Origin: Aestuariivivens sediminis
GTDB lineage: Bacteria; Bacteroidota; Bacteroidia; Flavobacteriales; Flavobacteriaceae
Direction: 5' to 3'
Length of the DNA stretch: 64,000 nt
Assembly: GCF_022662105.1 (NCBI RefSeq)
Contig: NZ_JAKMCP010000010.1
Span: 29,169 to 93,168, forward strand
The notes beneath the pieces are model-generated. The model searched no databases. It worked only from the letters and a program-made list of their open reading frames with translations, and was not told where the DNA came from. Shown here piece after piece: positions 8,963-18,221 of this stretch. Made by a program: the position numbers and the translations under genes. Position 1 is the stretch's first letter, and every line of letters starts with the position of its first letter.

Positions 8963-10186
8963 ATGACAAAAATAAAGCCATTTAAAGCAGTAAGACCAAC
9001 AAGAGACAAAGTCAGTTTAGTCGCCTCTCGTTCTTATCAAACCTATACCAAAGATGAGATCAGGGCACGATTAAATTACAATCCGTTCTCATTCTTGCAT
9101 ATCATAAATCCGGGTTATAGATACGATCAAAAAATTACGGGTAGGGAACGTTATACATTGGTCAGGAACCGCTATTTGGAATTTAAGGAAAACCATATTT
9201 TTATTCAGGATGAAATGCCTTGTTTTTATGTGTACAAAATCGTTAACAGAGAAGGCCATGAATGTTCAGGTATCATTGCTGCTGCCAGTACCCTGGACTA
9301 CGAACAGGGTATTATCAAAAGACATGAAGACACGATTGAGTATCGTGAGCATATATTTAAGGACTATTTGAAAATAACAGGTTTTAATGCAGAACCTGTA
9401 CTTCTTACCTATCCGGATAACACGGTTATTTCAGAAATAATTGAAAAGGCACAAACGGGACGTGCCGAATTTGAGTTTACAACCACCAACAGGGATACCC
9501 ACTACTTATGGCTATTGAATGATGAAAGGCTAATGGAAACCATTGAAAAGGAATTTGAGTCCATTCCAAGGGTTTATATTGCGGACGGACATCATCGTTT
9601 AGCGTCTTCACATTTACTTTCCAAAGACATGCAATCCGGTATGGAAAAGGATTCGTACAACTATTTTATGAGTTATTTGATACCGGAATCCCATTTAAGG
9701 ATTTACGAATTCAACAGACTGATTCAAGACTTAAATGGATGGAGTAAAAATGATTTTTTAATGCAATTGGATACCTGGTTTAGAATAGAAAACAGAGGTG
9801 AAAAGGTATATCAACCTACCAAGAAACATCATTTTAGCATGTATTTGGATGGGCATTTCTATTCCTTGTATTTAAGAAGCACCTATGCTATGCATACGGC
9901 TTTGGATGCCCTGGACACTCAAATATTATATAAAACCATTTTAGAACCTATTTTAGGGCTCTCCGATCTGCGCAATGACACCCGTATTGCGTATTCATCC
10001 GGTAATAATGATGTGGTGACGATTAAGACCAAGGTAGATTCAGGAGCTTATGCTGTTGGATTTGGTCTGGTTCCCATTACGGTCTACGAATTGAAAGCTA
10101 TTGCTGATGCCGGACAAACGATGCCTCCAAAAAGCACCTGCATCACTCCAAAATTACGCAGTGGGCTAACCATCTATGAATTTTAA
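8963..10186 (+). CDS. DUF1015 family protein
   Basis: This 407-aa cytoplasmic protein has the DUF1015 hallmarks: an N-terminal KPFKAVRPTRDKVSLVASRSYQTY segment, NPFSFLHIINPGY, and the central YIADGHHRLAS motif resembling a ParB-like nuclease/kinase active loop. A role linked to serine metabolism has been discussed for the family, but none is firmly known to me. It is followed by the YggS gene with 30 nt between, so a two-gene transcript is likely. Confidence 0.88.
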   Translation: MTKIKPFKAVRPTRDKVSLVASRSYQTYTKDEIRARLNYNPFSFLHIINPGYRYDQKITGRERYTLVRNRYLEFKENHIFIQDEMPCFYVYKIVNREGHECSGIIAAASTLDYEQGIIKRHEDTIEYREHIFKDYLKITGFNAEPVLLTYPDNTVISEIIEKAQTGRAEFEFTTTNRDTHYLWLLNDERLMETIEKEFESIPRVYIADGHHRLASSHLLSKDMQSGMEKDSYNYFMSYLIPESHLRIYEFNRLIQDLNGWSKNDFLMQLDTWFRIENRGEKVYQPTKKHHFSMYLDGHFYSLYLRSTYAMHTALDALDTQILYKTILEPILGLSDLRNDTRIAYSSGNNDVVTIKTKVDSGAYAVGFGLVPITVYELKAIADAGQTMPPKSTCITPKLRSGLTIYEF

Positions 10187-10216
10187 TTAACCACCCTTAG
10201 TGACTAAAGCAGAACG

Positions 10217-10885
10217 ATGTCTATATCAGAAAATTTAAAAAAAATAAAGGCCACTTTACCGGATCATGTTACCCTTGTCGCCGTTTCTAAAACGAAGCCC
10301 ATAAGTGATATTATGGAAGCGTATCAGGCCGGTCATCGCGTTTTTGGAGAAAACAAAATTCAGGAAATGGTGGAAAAGTATGAGCAACTGCCCAGGGATA
10401 TTGAATGGCATATGATTGGTCATGTTCAGCGCAATAAAGTAAAATATATGGCACCATTTGTCCATGTCATTCATGGTGTGGATCAAATAAAGTTATTAAA
10501 GGAAATCAACAAGCAAGCTCAAAAGCACAATCGCATTATACAGTGTTTATTACAAATAAAAATCGCTGAAGAGGACTCGAAATTTGGAATGACCTTCGAC
10601 AATGCCCGATCTCTTATTACCGGCAGTGAAGTTTCGGAATTAAAAAACATTAAAATTGTCGGGCTTATGGGAATGGCTACTTTTACTGATGATATGGATC
10701 AGGTCGAACAAGAGTTCTCCCGATTAAGAAGTACTTTTGAAAACCTGAAACAACATTCGGCCTCGAATGTTGATCTTTCCATCTTAAGCATGGGGATGAG
10801 TGGTGATTATAAATTGGCTTTAGCCTGCGGCAGCACCATGATTCGAGTAGGAAGTAGTATATTTGGGGAGCGTAATTACCATTAA
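10217..10885 (+). CDS. YggS-type PLP homeostasis protein
   Basis: This 222-aa TIM-barrel protein binds pyridoxal phosphate without known catalysis and buffers vitamin B6 and amino-acid pools. The PLP lysine lies in VAVSKTKP (Lys25). Family motifs HRVFGENKIQEMVEK, EWHMIGHVQRNKVKY, LMGMATF, LSMGMSGDYKLA and the final IRVGSSIFG are all present. It ends 17 nt before the inferred start of the exonuclease gene, which has no AUG, so translational coupling may matter. Confidence 0.95.
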   Translation: MSISENLKKIKATLPDHVTLVAVSKTKPISDIMEAYQAGHRVFGENKIQEMVEKYEQLPRDIEWHMIGHVQRNKVKYMAPFVHVIHGVDQIKLLKEINKQAQKHNRIIQCLLQIKIAEEDSKFGMTFDNARSLITGSEVSELKNIKIVGLMGMATFTDDMDQVEQEFSRLRSTFENLKQHSASNVDLSILSMGMSGDYKLALACGSTMIRVGSSIFGERNYH

Positions 10886-10902
10886 TCTTAAACCATAATT
10901 AT

Positions 10903-12264
10903 ATCTACGCCATACTAGACATAGAAACCACTGGGGGGAAGTACAATGAAGAGGGCATTACCGAAATTGCTATCTACAAATATGACGGTCATTCCATTGT
11001 CGATCAGTTTATCAGTCTGATCAATCCGGAGCGTGAGATCCAACCTTTTGTAATAAACCTTACCGGCATTAACAGTCAAATGCTACGTCATGCCCCGAAG
11101 TTTTATGAAGTGGCGAAACGTATTGTAGAAATAACATCCGACTGTGTGGTAGTGGCCCATAATGCCCAATTCGATTATCGCATATTATGCATGGAGTTTC
11201 GCAGACTGGGCTATGAGTTTGAGCGAAGAACGCTTTGCACTGTAGAATTAGCCAAACATCTCATTCCCGGGCAACCCACCTATAGTCTTGGAAAATTGGT
11301 TAGAGCATTAGGGATTCCCGTTTCCGATAGACATCGCGCAGCGGGAGATGCCCAAGCGACGGTAAAACTGTTTAAAATGCTCATGGATAAGGACGTATCC
11401 AAAACAATTATCCAAAACAATATCAGGCTGGATCCCAAATATCAGTTAGAGCCTAAACATATCGATATTATTGCAGATCTGCCTTCCTTAACCGGGGTGT
11501 ATTATATCCACAAATCCGATGGCGAAATCATCTATATTGGTAAAAGTAAAAATATAAAAAGACGTATCAATCAACATTTTACCAGTACCAATCACAAGTC
11601 AAAAAAAATCCAACAATTAGTGAGTACGGTAACCTATGAGGCCACGGGTAGCGAACTGGTGGCACTGTTAAAGGAAAGTGAAGAAATTAAACGGGTCAGG
11701 CCCATTTTCAATAGAGCTTTAAGACGAACCATCTTTACACATGCACTTTTCAGTTTTAAAGACGATCAGGACTACATGAATTTAAAAATTGATGTTGCCG
11801 ATGGCCGAAAACATCCCATTACCACTTTTAGTAATCGCCAAAGCGGTAAAAGCTTCATGGTGAAAGCTGTTGAGGATTATAAGCTTTGCCAGAAATTAGT
11901 CGGGCTGTATAAAACAAAGACCAGTTGTTTTAATTATGATATCAAAGCTTGTCATGGGGCCTGCGTTCAGGAAGAAGCACCGGAACAGTACAATAAACGT
12001 GTAGAAGCCTTAATTGATAAAAACAGTTATGCCAATAAAAATATGGTCATTATAGATTCCGGACGAGATATTGATGAACGGAGTGCCATATTGATCAAAA
12101 ATGGTGTTTTTAAAGGCGTCGGTTTTTATAACTTGAATTATCAAATTCGGAATATTGAGGTGTTGGAATCCATAATTACGCCCATGCAAAACAATAGGGA
12201 TACCCAACACATTATTCAAAGTTATTTGAGGAAAAACAAAAAAGTCAAACAACTCATTTTATAA
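10903..12264 (+). CDS. DEDDh exonuclease / GIY-YIG fusion protein, non-AUG start
   Basis: The product is about 453 aa if it starts at the ATC at 10903, giving (M)YAILDIETTG. That segment carries the first catalytic acids of a DnaQ-like exonuclease (Asp6, Glu8). The second motif is VAHNAQFDYRIL (Asp91) and the third is RHRAAGDA (His144, Asp149). A GIY-YIG nuclease domain follows (GVYYIHKSDGEIIYIGKSKNIKRRINQHF, from about residue 198), then a UvrC-like Cys-containing region. This layout is the flavobacterial PolC-type exonuclease/UvrC-N fusion, probably acting in DNA repair. The first ATG in frame (11080) would remove the DxE motif, and no ATG, GTG or TTG exists between the upstream stop (10873) and that ATG. 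The start is inferred from the domain edge. Confidence 0.85.
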   Translation: MYAILDIETTGGKYNEEGITEIAIYKYDGHSIVDQFISLINPEREIQPFVINLTGINSQMLRHAPKFYEVAKRIVEITSDCVVVAHNAQFDYRILCMEFRRLGYEFERRTLCTVELAKHLIPGQPTYSLGKLVRALGIPVSDRHRAAGDAQATVKLFKMLMDKDVSKTIIQNNIRLDPKYQLEPKHIDIIADLPSLTGVYYIHKSDGEIIYIGKSKNIKRRINQHFTSTNHKSKKIQQLVSTVTYEATGSELVALLKESEEIKRVRPIFNRALRRTIFTHALFSFKDDQDYMNLKIDVADGRKHPITTFSNRQSGKSFMVKAVEDYKLCQKLVGLYKTKTSCFNYDIKACHGACVQEEAPEQYNKRVEALIDKNSYANKNMVIIDSGRDIDERSAILIKNGVFKGVGFYNLNYQIRNIEVLESIITPMQNNRDTQHIIQSYLRKNKKVKQLIL

Positions 12265-12266
12265 AG

Positions 12267-12596
12267 ATGTGTAAAAAATCGACCCGATTAATGATTGTCC
12301 TTTTTAGTAGTATCCTGTTCAGTCCGTCCAATTATAATGCCGAGTCCTTTAAAGTGACCTCAGGAGATCTTGAGGCAACGACCAAGGATAAGGATGCCTT
12401 AGCCACGGCCCAGGTAATATATGAAAACGGCAACAGTTTCGTCGATAAGAACAATTACGGGTTACAGACCGAAGTTAAACGCAAACTAAAGACTCCCCTA
12501 TTGCCTGCCGACTATGACCCATACCTTAAAGCGTTTATGAATACGATGGTGGATGTTCAAAAAAACAGTATAATAGTACTAAACAGGAAAATATAG
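12267..12596 (+). CDS. Small exported protein of unknown function
   Basis: This 109-aa protein begins 2 nt after the exonuclease stop. Residues 1-25 form a signal segment (KKSTRLMIVLFSSILFSPSNYNAES). The mature part is polar with no motif I recognise (YENGNSFVDKNNYGLQTEVKRKL, LLPADYDPYLKAFMNTMVDVQ). The tight spacing suggests it belongs to the yggS-exonuclease transcript. Confidence 0.6.
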   Translation: MCKKSTRLMIVLFSSILFSPSNYNAESFKVTSGDLEATTKDKDALATAQVIYENGNSFVDKNNYGLQTEVKRKLKTPLLPADYDPYLKAFMNTMVDVQKNSIIVLNRKI

Positions 12597-12621
12597 TTCT
12601 TTATTTATTATTTTTGGACAT

Positions 12622-13497
12622 ATGAGCAAATTCACAAGGAACCGATGGCGATTGAAACTTCAAGAAATTATTTATGAAGCCGACACGCCTGCCGGAAAGT
12701 TGTTTGATGTCGTTCTGCTCATTACCATTTTGGCCAGCATCGTTTTGGTCATGCTGGAAAGTGTTAGGACCATTGATGCAGAGTACCATTCCTTTTTAAA
12801 CATTTCGGAATGGGTAATTACCATTTTGTTCAGTTTGGAATACATCGCCCGCATCATCACTGTTAAAAAACCGTTTAAATATATATTTAGTTTTTATGGC
12901 CTTGTCGATTTTCTGTCCACGATACCCAAGTACATCTCCTTAATTGTAGGTGGCGTACATGCCCTGGCAGCCCTAAGAGCGCTTCGTTTACTACGTGTTT
13001 TTAGGATCTTAAAACTGGCACGTTACCTCGGGGCATCCCATACGCTCATGAATGCCATAAAGGCCAGTCGGGCCAAAATATCGGTGTTTTTATTTGCCGT
13101 ACTTATAGTAGCCATTATTTTAGGAACTATCATGTACCTCATTGAAGGGGAAGCCAATGGATTTACCAATATTCCTAAAGGCGTTTACTGGTGCATTGTA
13201 ACCCTAACCACAGTTGGCTTTGGTGATATAGCGCCTCAAACGCCTTTAGGCCAGTTTATTGCGTCTTTGGTTATGATTTTGGGGTATGGCATAATTGCAG
13301 TCCCTACCGGAATTGTTTCTGCGGAATACACGAGTCAAAGTAGGACAAGAAAGGAAACAGAGCCAGAAAATGAATTGAATAAGGCTCAGGAATCGATCCC
13401 GTTAAACTCTCAATGTTGTTCTAATTGTTTAAGCGAATCCCATCGCGATGATGCCGAGTTTTGCTTTAAATGTGGTGCCAGGTTACATCATGACTAA
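12622..13497 (+). CDS. Voltage-gated-type potassium channel with C-terminal zinc ribbon
   Basis: This 291-aa membrane protein has six predicted segments. The S4-like helix has regularly spaced Arg/Lys (RALRLLRVFRILKLARY, residues 119-135). The selectivity filter TTVGFGD (196-202) lies between two pore helices, so K+ conduction is expected. After the last helix a polar linker leads to a CxxC...CxxC pair (Cys266/269, Cys281/284), a zinc-ribbon-like module. Homologs in the Kv family usually lack it, so the ribbon may be a cytosolic sensor or assembly element. The gene overlaps miaA by 8 nt. Confidence 0.9.
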   Translation: MSKFTRNRWRLKLQEIIYEADTPAGKLFDVVLLITILASIVLVMLESVRTIDAEYHSFLNISEWVITILFSLEYIARIITVKKPFKYIFSFYGLVDFLSTIPKYISLIVGGVHALAALRALRLLRVFRILKLARYLGASHTLMNAIKASRAKISVFLFAVLIVAIILGTIMYLIEGEANGFTNIPKGVYWCIVTLTTVGFGDIAPQTPLGQFIASLVMILGYGIIAVPTGIVSAEYTSQSRTRKETEPENELNKAQESIPLNSQCCSNCLSESHRDDAEFCFKCGARLHHD

Positions 13498-14413
13498 ATA
13501 TGTACTTTCCATTATTGGTCCAACCGCCATTGGTAAAACGGCGTTAAGTATAAAAGTGGCCCAACATTTTAAAACGGAGATCCTTTCTGCCGATTCCAGG
13601 CAGTTTTTTAAAGAAATGGCAATAGGTACTGCGGTCCCGAGTCCGGAGGAATTATCGAAAGTAAAACATCATTTCATCCATCACAAATCCATACATGACT
13701 CTTATAATGTCGGAGCATTTGAAAAGGACGCCATAAACCGTTTGGAAGACCTGTTTAAAACACAGAATATTGTTGTGATGGTTGGTGGATCCGGACTCTA
13801 CGTTGATGCCATTACAAAAGGACTGGATGATTTTCCAAACGTAGATCCTAAAATTAGGACAAGATTAAACCGTGAACTTGAAACCAAAGGCCTGGAACCA
13901 TTACAGGATCAACTCAAGGCACTGGACCTAAACGCCTATCATACGATTGCCATCGCTAATCCACACCGTGTGATTCGGGCTCTTGAGGTTTGTATAGGCA
14001 CCAATAGGCCCTATTCCTCCTACTTAAATAAATTAAAGGACAACCGTCCTTTTAAAACGATAACCATAGGTCTCACTGCAGATCGTGAAATCATTTATGA
14101 CCGCATAAACCGGCGGGTGGACACGATGATTGAAGCGGGATTGCTTGATGAAGTGAAGACCCTTCTGCCCCATCGGCATTTAAATGCATTGAATACCGTG
14201 GGTTACAAGGAACTGTTCCGCTATTTTGAGGGGCAATGGCCCTTGGAATTTGCCATTTCGGAAATTAAGAAAAATTCACGACGTTTCGCGAAACGTCAAC
14301 TCACCTGGTTTAGAAAAGACCCCGATATTTTATGGTTTGAGCACAGCACGTCAACAGAACACATCATACAGTCCCTACAAGCTGCAATACCGTTTAAAAA
14401 TGGAGCCTCATGA
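13490..14413 (+). CDS. miaA: tRNA dimethylallyltransferase
   Basis: This 307-aa enzyme transfers a dimethylallyl group to A37 of tRNAs reading UNN codons. It shows the P-loop GPTAIGKT (10-17), the LSADSRQFFKEMAIGTA substrate motif, GGSGLYVDAI and the tRNA-binding RRFAKRQLTWFR near the C-terminus. The ATG at 13490 was preferred to an upstream in-frame ATG at 13448 because MTKYVLSIIGPTA is the family N-terminus. It overlaps the channel gene by 8 nt and the next gene by 4 nt (ATGA), indicating an operon. Confidence 0.95.
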   Translation: MTKYVLSIIGPTAIGKTALSIKVAQHFKTEILSADSRQFFKEMAIGTAVPSPEELSKVKHHFIHHKSIHDSYNVGAFEKDAINRLEDLFKTQNIVVMVGGSGLYVDAITKGLDDFPNVDPKIRTRLNRELETKGLEPLQDQLKALDLNAYHTIAIANPHRVIRALEVCIGTNRPYSSYLNKLKDNRPFKTITIGLTADREIIYDRINRRVDTMIEAGLLDEVKTLLPHRHLNALNTVGYKELFRYFEGQWPLEFAISEIKKNSRRFAKRQLTWFRKDPDILWFEHSTSTEHIIQSLQAAIPFKNGAS

Positions 14414-15090
14414 ATAGCCCCGATGAAAGACCACTCGACAATCCGGTATGGTATGCCTTGACAGAACATCAGTTTAATGAAGCCATTGATTATGGAAATG
14501 TCAAGTTCTATCATCCTGATTATGCGCCGTTTGGGGCCTTTATAAATCACCAAGATACCAGTGCGGCAATAGAAAAACATGCGCGACTCATCCGGGATTT
14601 TTTTATTGTTGGCGAAAAACCTCGGCTACCCATGCATTTTAAGTCACCGAAGCAATATATAGGGTTGCAAATGATCAATTATAACAGAATCAATCATCCG
14701 ATCACAGAAGGTATTACTGAATTAACAGATTCGCATTATGACGACTTAATTCGGTTAATAAAATTGGTCTATCCGGAATATTTTAAATCTAAAACCCAGC
14801 AACTTGGACAGTATTATGGGATTTACAAAAATGGTGAATTGGTTGCAGCGGCTGGCGAACGTATGCAGACCCGGAATTTTATTGAGATTAGTGCTGTAAT
14901 CACACATCCCCATCATACCGGAAAGGGGTTTGCCAAACAATTGATAGCACATACCGCTGAGCACATTTTTAACAAAGGGAAGGTCCCTTTTCTCCATGTG
15001 GATGAAACCAACACGAATGCCATTCAACTCTATTTGAAAATGGGTTTTACTATAAGAAGACGATTTAGTTTTTGGAAAATTAGCGTTTAA
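14410..15090 (+). CDS. GNAT family N-acetyltransferase
   Basis: This 226-aa protein has a C-terminal GNAT fold. Its acetyl-CoA-binding stretch is AVITHPHHTGKGFAKQLIAHT, followed by FLHVDETNTNAIQLYLKMGFTIRRRFSFW, which fits FR47-like acetyltransferases. The N-terminal half (about 110 aa) is less conserved. The ATG overlaps the miaA stop (ATGA). The 3' end overlaps parC by 4 nt on the opposite strand. Substrate unknown. Confidence 0.85.
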   Translation: MNSPDERPLDNPVWYALTEHQFNEAIDYGNVKFYHPDYAPFGAFINHQDTSAAIEKHARLIRDFFIVGEKPRLPMHFKSPKQYIGLQMINYNRINHPITEGITELTDSHYDDLIRLIKLVYPEYFKSKTQQLGQYYGIYKNGELVAAAGERMQTRNFIEISAVITHPHHTGKGFAKQLIAHTAEHIFNKGKVPFLHVDETNTNAIQLYLKMGFTIRRRFSFWKISV

Positions 15091-17741
15091 AACAAGGTAA
15101 TTTGTCCTTCTCCATCTATTTCAAAATCATCCTTTTGGGCTTCACCGTTACTGGAGGTATCCGTTTCTTGTTTAGCGTCACTAATCACCTCTTCATCAAC
15201 GACTTCCAACTCGTCGGCATGAATCTCTTCCGGCGCTTCATAAGGCAAAGGATCCAGTAGATTTATCTGATTGACCTTATCTTTTGTCAGCTGGTTTCCT
15301 AAAGCCGTAATGCCTTTTATGGCTATAAATTCTTCTAAATTTACTTCCATGTTATCTTTTCGGTCCTTGCCGCGCTCCTTGGCAAATACCACTTCTGCCA
15401 TGGGTTTCCAATCTGTAGAGATAATTTCCAATTGCGAGGCGGGGTGTTCTGAAATAAAAGCTTCTTCCTTTCCCTCATTTTCAATTAAAAACCGTTTAAC
15501 ATAATACAATTCTTTTTCCCCGTTATAGTAAATGGCTGATATGGGTTTTTTAGGTATCCATTTTTCCAGTACAATCATATCATCATCGAAGTGCATCGTA
15601 ACTTCCGGAGTTACCGTTTTAGCTATGCCGGATTGCGTGATGATCAATAGTTTGTCCTCCCCTCTGAATTCCCCAATCAACTCCCCTCTGCCATCAACAT
15701 TGAGACGTTGAACGGCATCATCGAACCAGATTTTACGGGGTTTTAAGGTGGACACCCCTTTTTCTTTAAGTTCAATGCGCTTTACAGCGTATTTGGTGAC
15801 CAGATTTCCTTTGGAGGATCGTCCTTTAATGATGATATCGGCAAAATCAATATCCCATTTTAGCTTTTTAATACTCCCGGATTGTCTTAGCAACACCGTA
15901 ACCACTTCTGCTTCACCATTTGGATTGGCTGAAAAATACAACACAGAAGATCCTTTGCTATCGCTTGCCATTTGGTACTCCCTGTCACGCGTAACTCCAG
16001 TGACCGCAAATCTTTTGATGTATGAAGGACCTCGTGTGCCATCGCGATAAATCATATTGTAGATGGTTCTTTTGTCTTTCTTCTTAAAAACGGCTACATG
16101 AATAATATCCTTGCCCACAAAAGTTTTGGTATCCACTTTGGTGACCATCATGGTTCCTTGTTTGGTAAACACAATGATATCGTCTATATCACTGCAGTCA
16201 CATACATATTCGTCACGTCTTAGGGACGTGCCAATAAATCCTTCCGCCCTATTTACATAGAGCTTGGTATTTCTAATGACCACTTTGGTTGCATCGACGT
16301 CATCAAAAATTCGTATTTCAGTTTTACGCTCCCGACCATCTCCATACTCTTTTTTCAATCTGGTAAAATAGGCTATGGCATAATCAATGAGGTGGGCCAG
16401 ATGATGCTTCACTTCAGCTATTTGATCTTCCAGAGCCTCTATACGTTGCTGGGCTTTATCAATATCAAATTTGGAAATACGCTTGATCCTGATTTCTGTT
16501 AATCGTACAATATCCTCTTCAGTAACGGCTCGCTTAAGATGTTTTATATGAGGCACTAAGCCTTTATCTATGGCCGTAATGACCCCTTCCCATGTTTCCT
16601 CTTCTTCGATATCGCGATATATCCTGTTTTCAATAAATATGCGTTCTAAGGAAGCATAATGCCATTGTTCTTCAAGTTCGTTCAGTTTGATGTCCAGTTC
16701 TTGTTTTAAGAGCTGAACTGTATTATCGGTGGAGCGTCGAAGCATTTCTGAAACACCAATAAATAAAGGCTTGTTATCCTCAATGATACAGCCTAAAGGT
16801 GAAATTGAAGACTCACAACTGGTAAAGGCATAGAGTGCATCGATGGTTTTATCCGGTGACAATCCGGATGGCAAGTGTACCAAAATCTCCACTTCGGCTG
16901 CGGTATTATCCTCGATGCGTTTGATTTTGATTTTTCCTTTATCATTGGCCTTTAAAATAGAATCAATTAAGGACGAGGTGGTTGTTCCATAAGGAATTTC
17001 GGAAATGACCAGGGTATTTTTATCCAATTGGGAAATTCTCGCTCGAATACGAACCTTACCGCCGCGCAATCCGTCATTATAGTTTGAAAAATCAGCAATT
17101 CCGGCTGTTGGAAAGTCAGGTACCAATTTAAAGCGTTTGCCATTTAAATGCTTTATGGAGGCCTCAATAAGTTCTATAAAATTATGTGGTAATATCTTTG
17201 TGGATAGCCCAACAGCAATGCCTTCCCCTCCTTGTGCCAGAAGCAATGGAAATTTTACCGGTAAATTAACGGGTTCTTTTCTACGACCGTCATAACTGGC
17301 TTGCCATTCCGTAATCTTCGGACTGTAAACCACATCCAAAGCAAATTTAGACAATCGGGCTTCAATGTATCGCGAGGCGGCAGCACTGTCACCGGTTAAA
17401 ATATTTCCCCAATTCCCCTGGGTGTCAATCAGTAAATCCTTTTGTCCTATTTGCACCATGGCATCGGCAATACTGGCATCGCCGTGGGGATGATATTGCA
17501 TGGTATGTCCCACAATGTTAGCGACCTTGTTGTAACGTCCATCGTCCAGATCCTTCATGGAATGCATGATGCGTCTTTGGACGGGTTTAAATCCATCCTC
17601 TATGGCCGGTACCGCCCGTTCTAATATGACATAAGACGCATAATCAAGAAACCAATCTTTATACATGCCCGTAACACGGGTAATGGTTTCTTTGGGCTCG
17701 TCTTGCTCGTTCTTCAAATCGTCGTGCTCTTCTTCTATCAT
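15087..17741 (-). CDS. parC: DNA topoisomerase IV subunit A (GyrA/ParC family)
   Basis: This 884-aa type IIA topoisomerase subunit cleaves and rejoins DNA during decatenation. The N-terminal winged-helix domain has FKPVQRRIMHSM, QYHPHGDASIADAMVQIGQ and the catalytic Tyr in SAAASRYIEARLS (Tyr125). A tower/coiled-coil region and a C-terminal beta-pinwheel follow, then an acidic tail (PEEIHADELEVVDEE, DDFEIDGEGQITLF). I use the ATG at 17741 rather than the TTG one codon earlier. The position matching E. coli GyrA Ser83 is Ala. The neighbouring GyrB-family gene two genes upstream makes topoisomerase IV more likely than gyrase. Confidence 0.92.
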   Translation of the reverse strand: MIEEEHDDLKNEQDEPKETITRVTGMYKDWFLDYASYVILERAVPAIEDGFKPVQRRIMHSMKDLDDGRYNKVANIVGHTMQYHPHGDASIADAMVQIGQKDLLIDTQGNWGNILTGDSAAASRYIEARLSKFALDVVYSPKITEWQASYDGRRKEPVNLPVKFPLLLAQGGEGIAVGLSTKILPHNFIELIEASIKHLNGKRFKLVPDFPTAGIADFSNYNDGLRGGKVRIRARISQLDKNTLVISEIPYGTTTSSLIDSILKANDKGKIKIKRIEDNTAAEVEILVHLPSGLSPDKTIDALYAFTSCESSISPLGCIIEDNKPLFIGVSEMLRRSTDNTVQLLKQELDIKLNELEEQWHYASLERIFIENRIYRDIEEEETWEGVITAIDKGLVPHIKHLKRAVTEEDIVRLTEIRIKRISKFDIDKAQQRIEALEDQIAEVKHHLAHLIDYAIAYFTRLKKEYGDGRERKTEIRIFDDVDATKVVIRNTKLYVNRAEGFIGTSLRRDEYVCDCSDIDDIIVFTKQGTMMVTKVDTKTFVGKDIIHVAVFKKKDKRTIYNMIYRDGTRGPSYIKRFAVTGVTRDREYQMASDSKGSSVLYFSANPNGEAEVVTVLLRQSGSIKKLKWDIDFADIIIKGRSSKGNLVTKYAVKRIELKEKGVSTLKPRKIWFDDAVQRLNVDGRGELIGEFRGEDKLLIITQSGIAKTVTPEVTMHFDDDMIVLEKWIPKKPISAIYYNGEKELYYVKRFLIENEGKEEAFISEHPASQLEIISTDWKPMAEVVFAKERGKDRKDNMEVNLEEFIAIKGITALGNQLTKDKVNQINLLDPLPYEAPEEIHADELEVVDEEVISDAKQETDTSSNGEAQKDDFEIDGEGQITLF

Positions 17742-17747
17742 CAACTT

Positions 17748-18221
17748 CTACTTTTGGTTTGCCTTAATCATTTTTCTTAAGGATTGCCTAATATATCTTA
17801 ATTTTCTTCGGTCTACCAAGGTGACATTAAAATGGACCTTTTTACTCCCGCCATTTCTACTCCGAATGTAAAGGACCAACGTTTTATAAACGACATAGTT
17901 ATGAAACTTATAGGAGATAAGGTTTTTCTTTTCGAACTCCACCTTATGCTCCCTGTAATTCAAATAGTCAGATAACAACAGCCCTTTATTAATGACAATC
18001 ACTTTCATGCCATCACTATCGTATTCAAAATATTTGGAAATCCAATGGACCAATAAAAAGAGCCCTATAAATCCAAACAAAACCAATAAAAACGTAAGTG
18101 TCGGGTTACCGGTTAAGTTTTTAAAGGCATTAAAAACCGTAGATGAAATAATGGCGGCAACGATTAGAATAAAATATACCGATATGATTATGTTTCTAAT
18201 ATTACCGTTATTGGTTCGCAT
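17748..18221 (-). CDS. Small two-helix membrane protein, PH-like tail
   Basis: This 157-aa protein has two transmembrane segments (about residues 10-28 and 43-60), then a soluble basic part (YEFDSDGMKVIVINKGLL-like start at about 66 and KVHFNVTLVDRRKLRYIRQSLRKMI) whose strand-rich pattern resembles bacterial PH-like domains; that fold assignment is tentative. It lies exactly between parE and parC: its ATG abuts the parE stop with no gap, and parC starts 6 nt after its own stop. It must be made from the topoisomerase transcript. No function is known to me. Confidence 0.75.
   Translation of the reverse strand: MRTNNGNIRNIIISVYFILIVAAIISSTVFNAFKNLTGNPTLTFLLVLFGFIGLFLLVHWISKYFEYDSDGMKVIVINKGLLLSDYLNYREHKVEFEKKNLISYKFHNYVVYKTLVLYIRSRNGGSKKVHFNVTLVDRRKLRYIRQSLRKMIKANQK

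Noticed and set aside
11080..12264. Exonuclease gene beginning at the ATG at 11080
   Set aside because: This start would remove the catalytic DxE motif that is intact in the same frame upstream.
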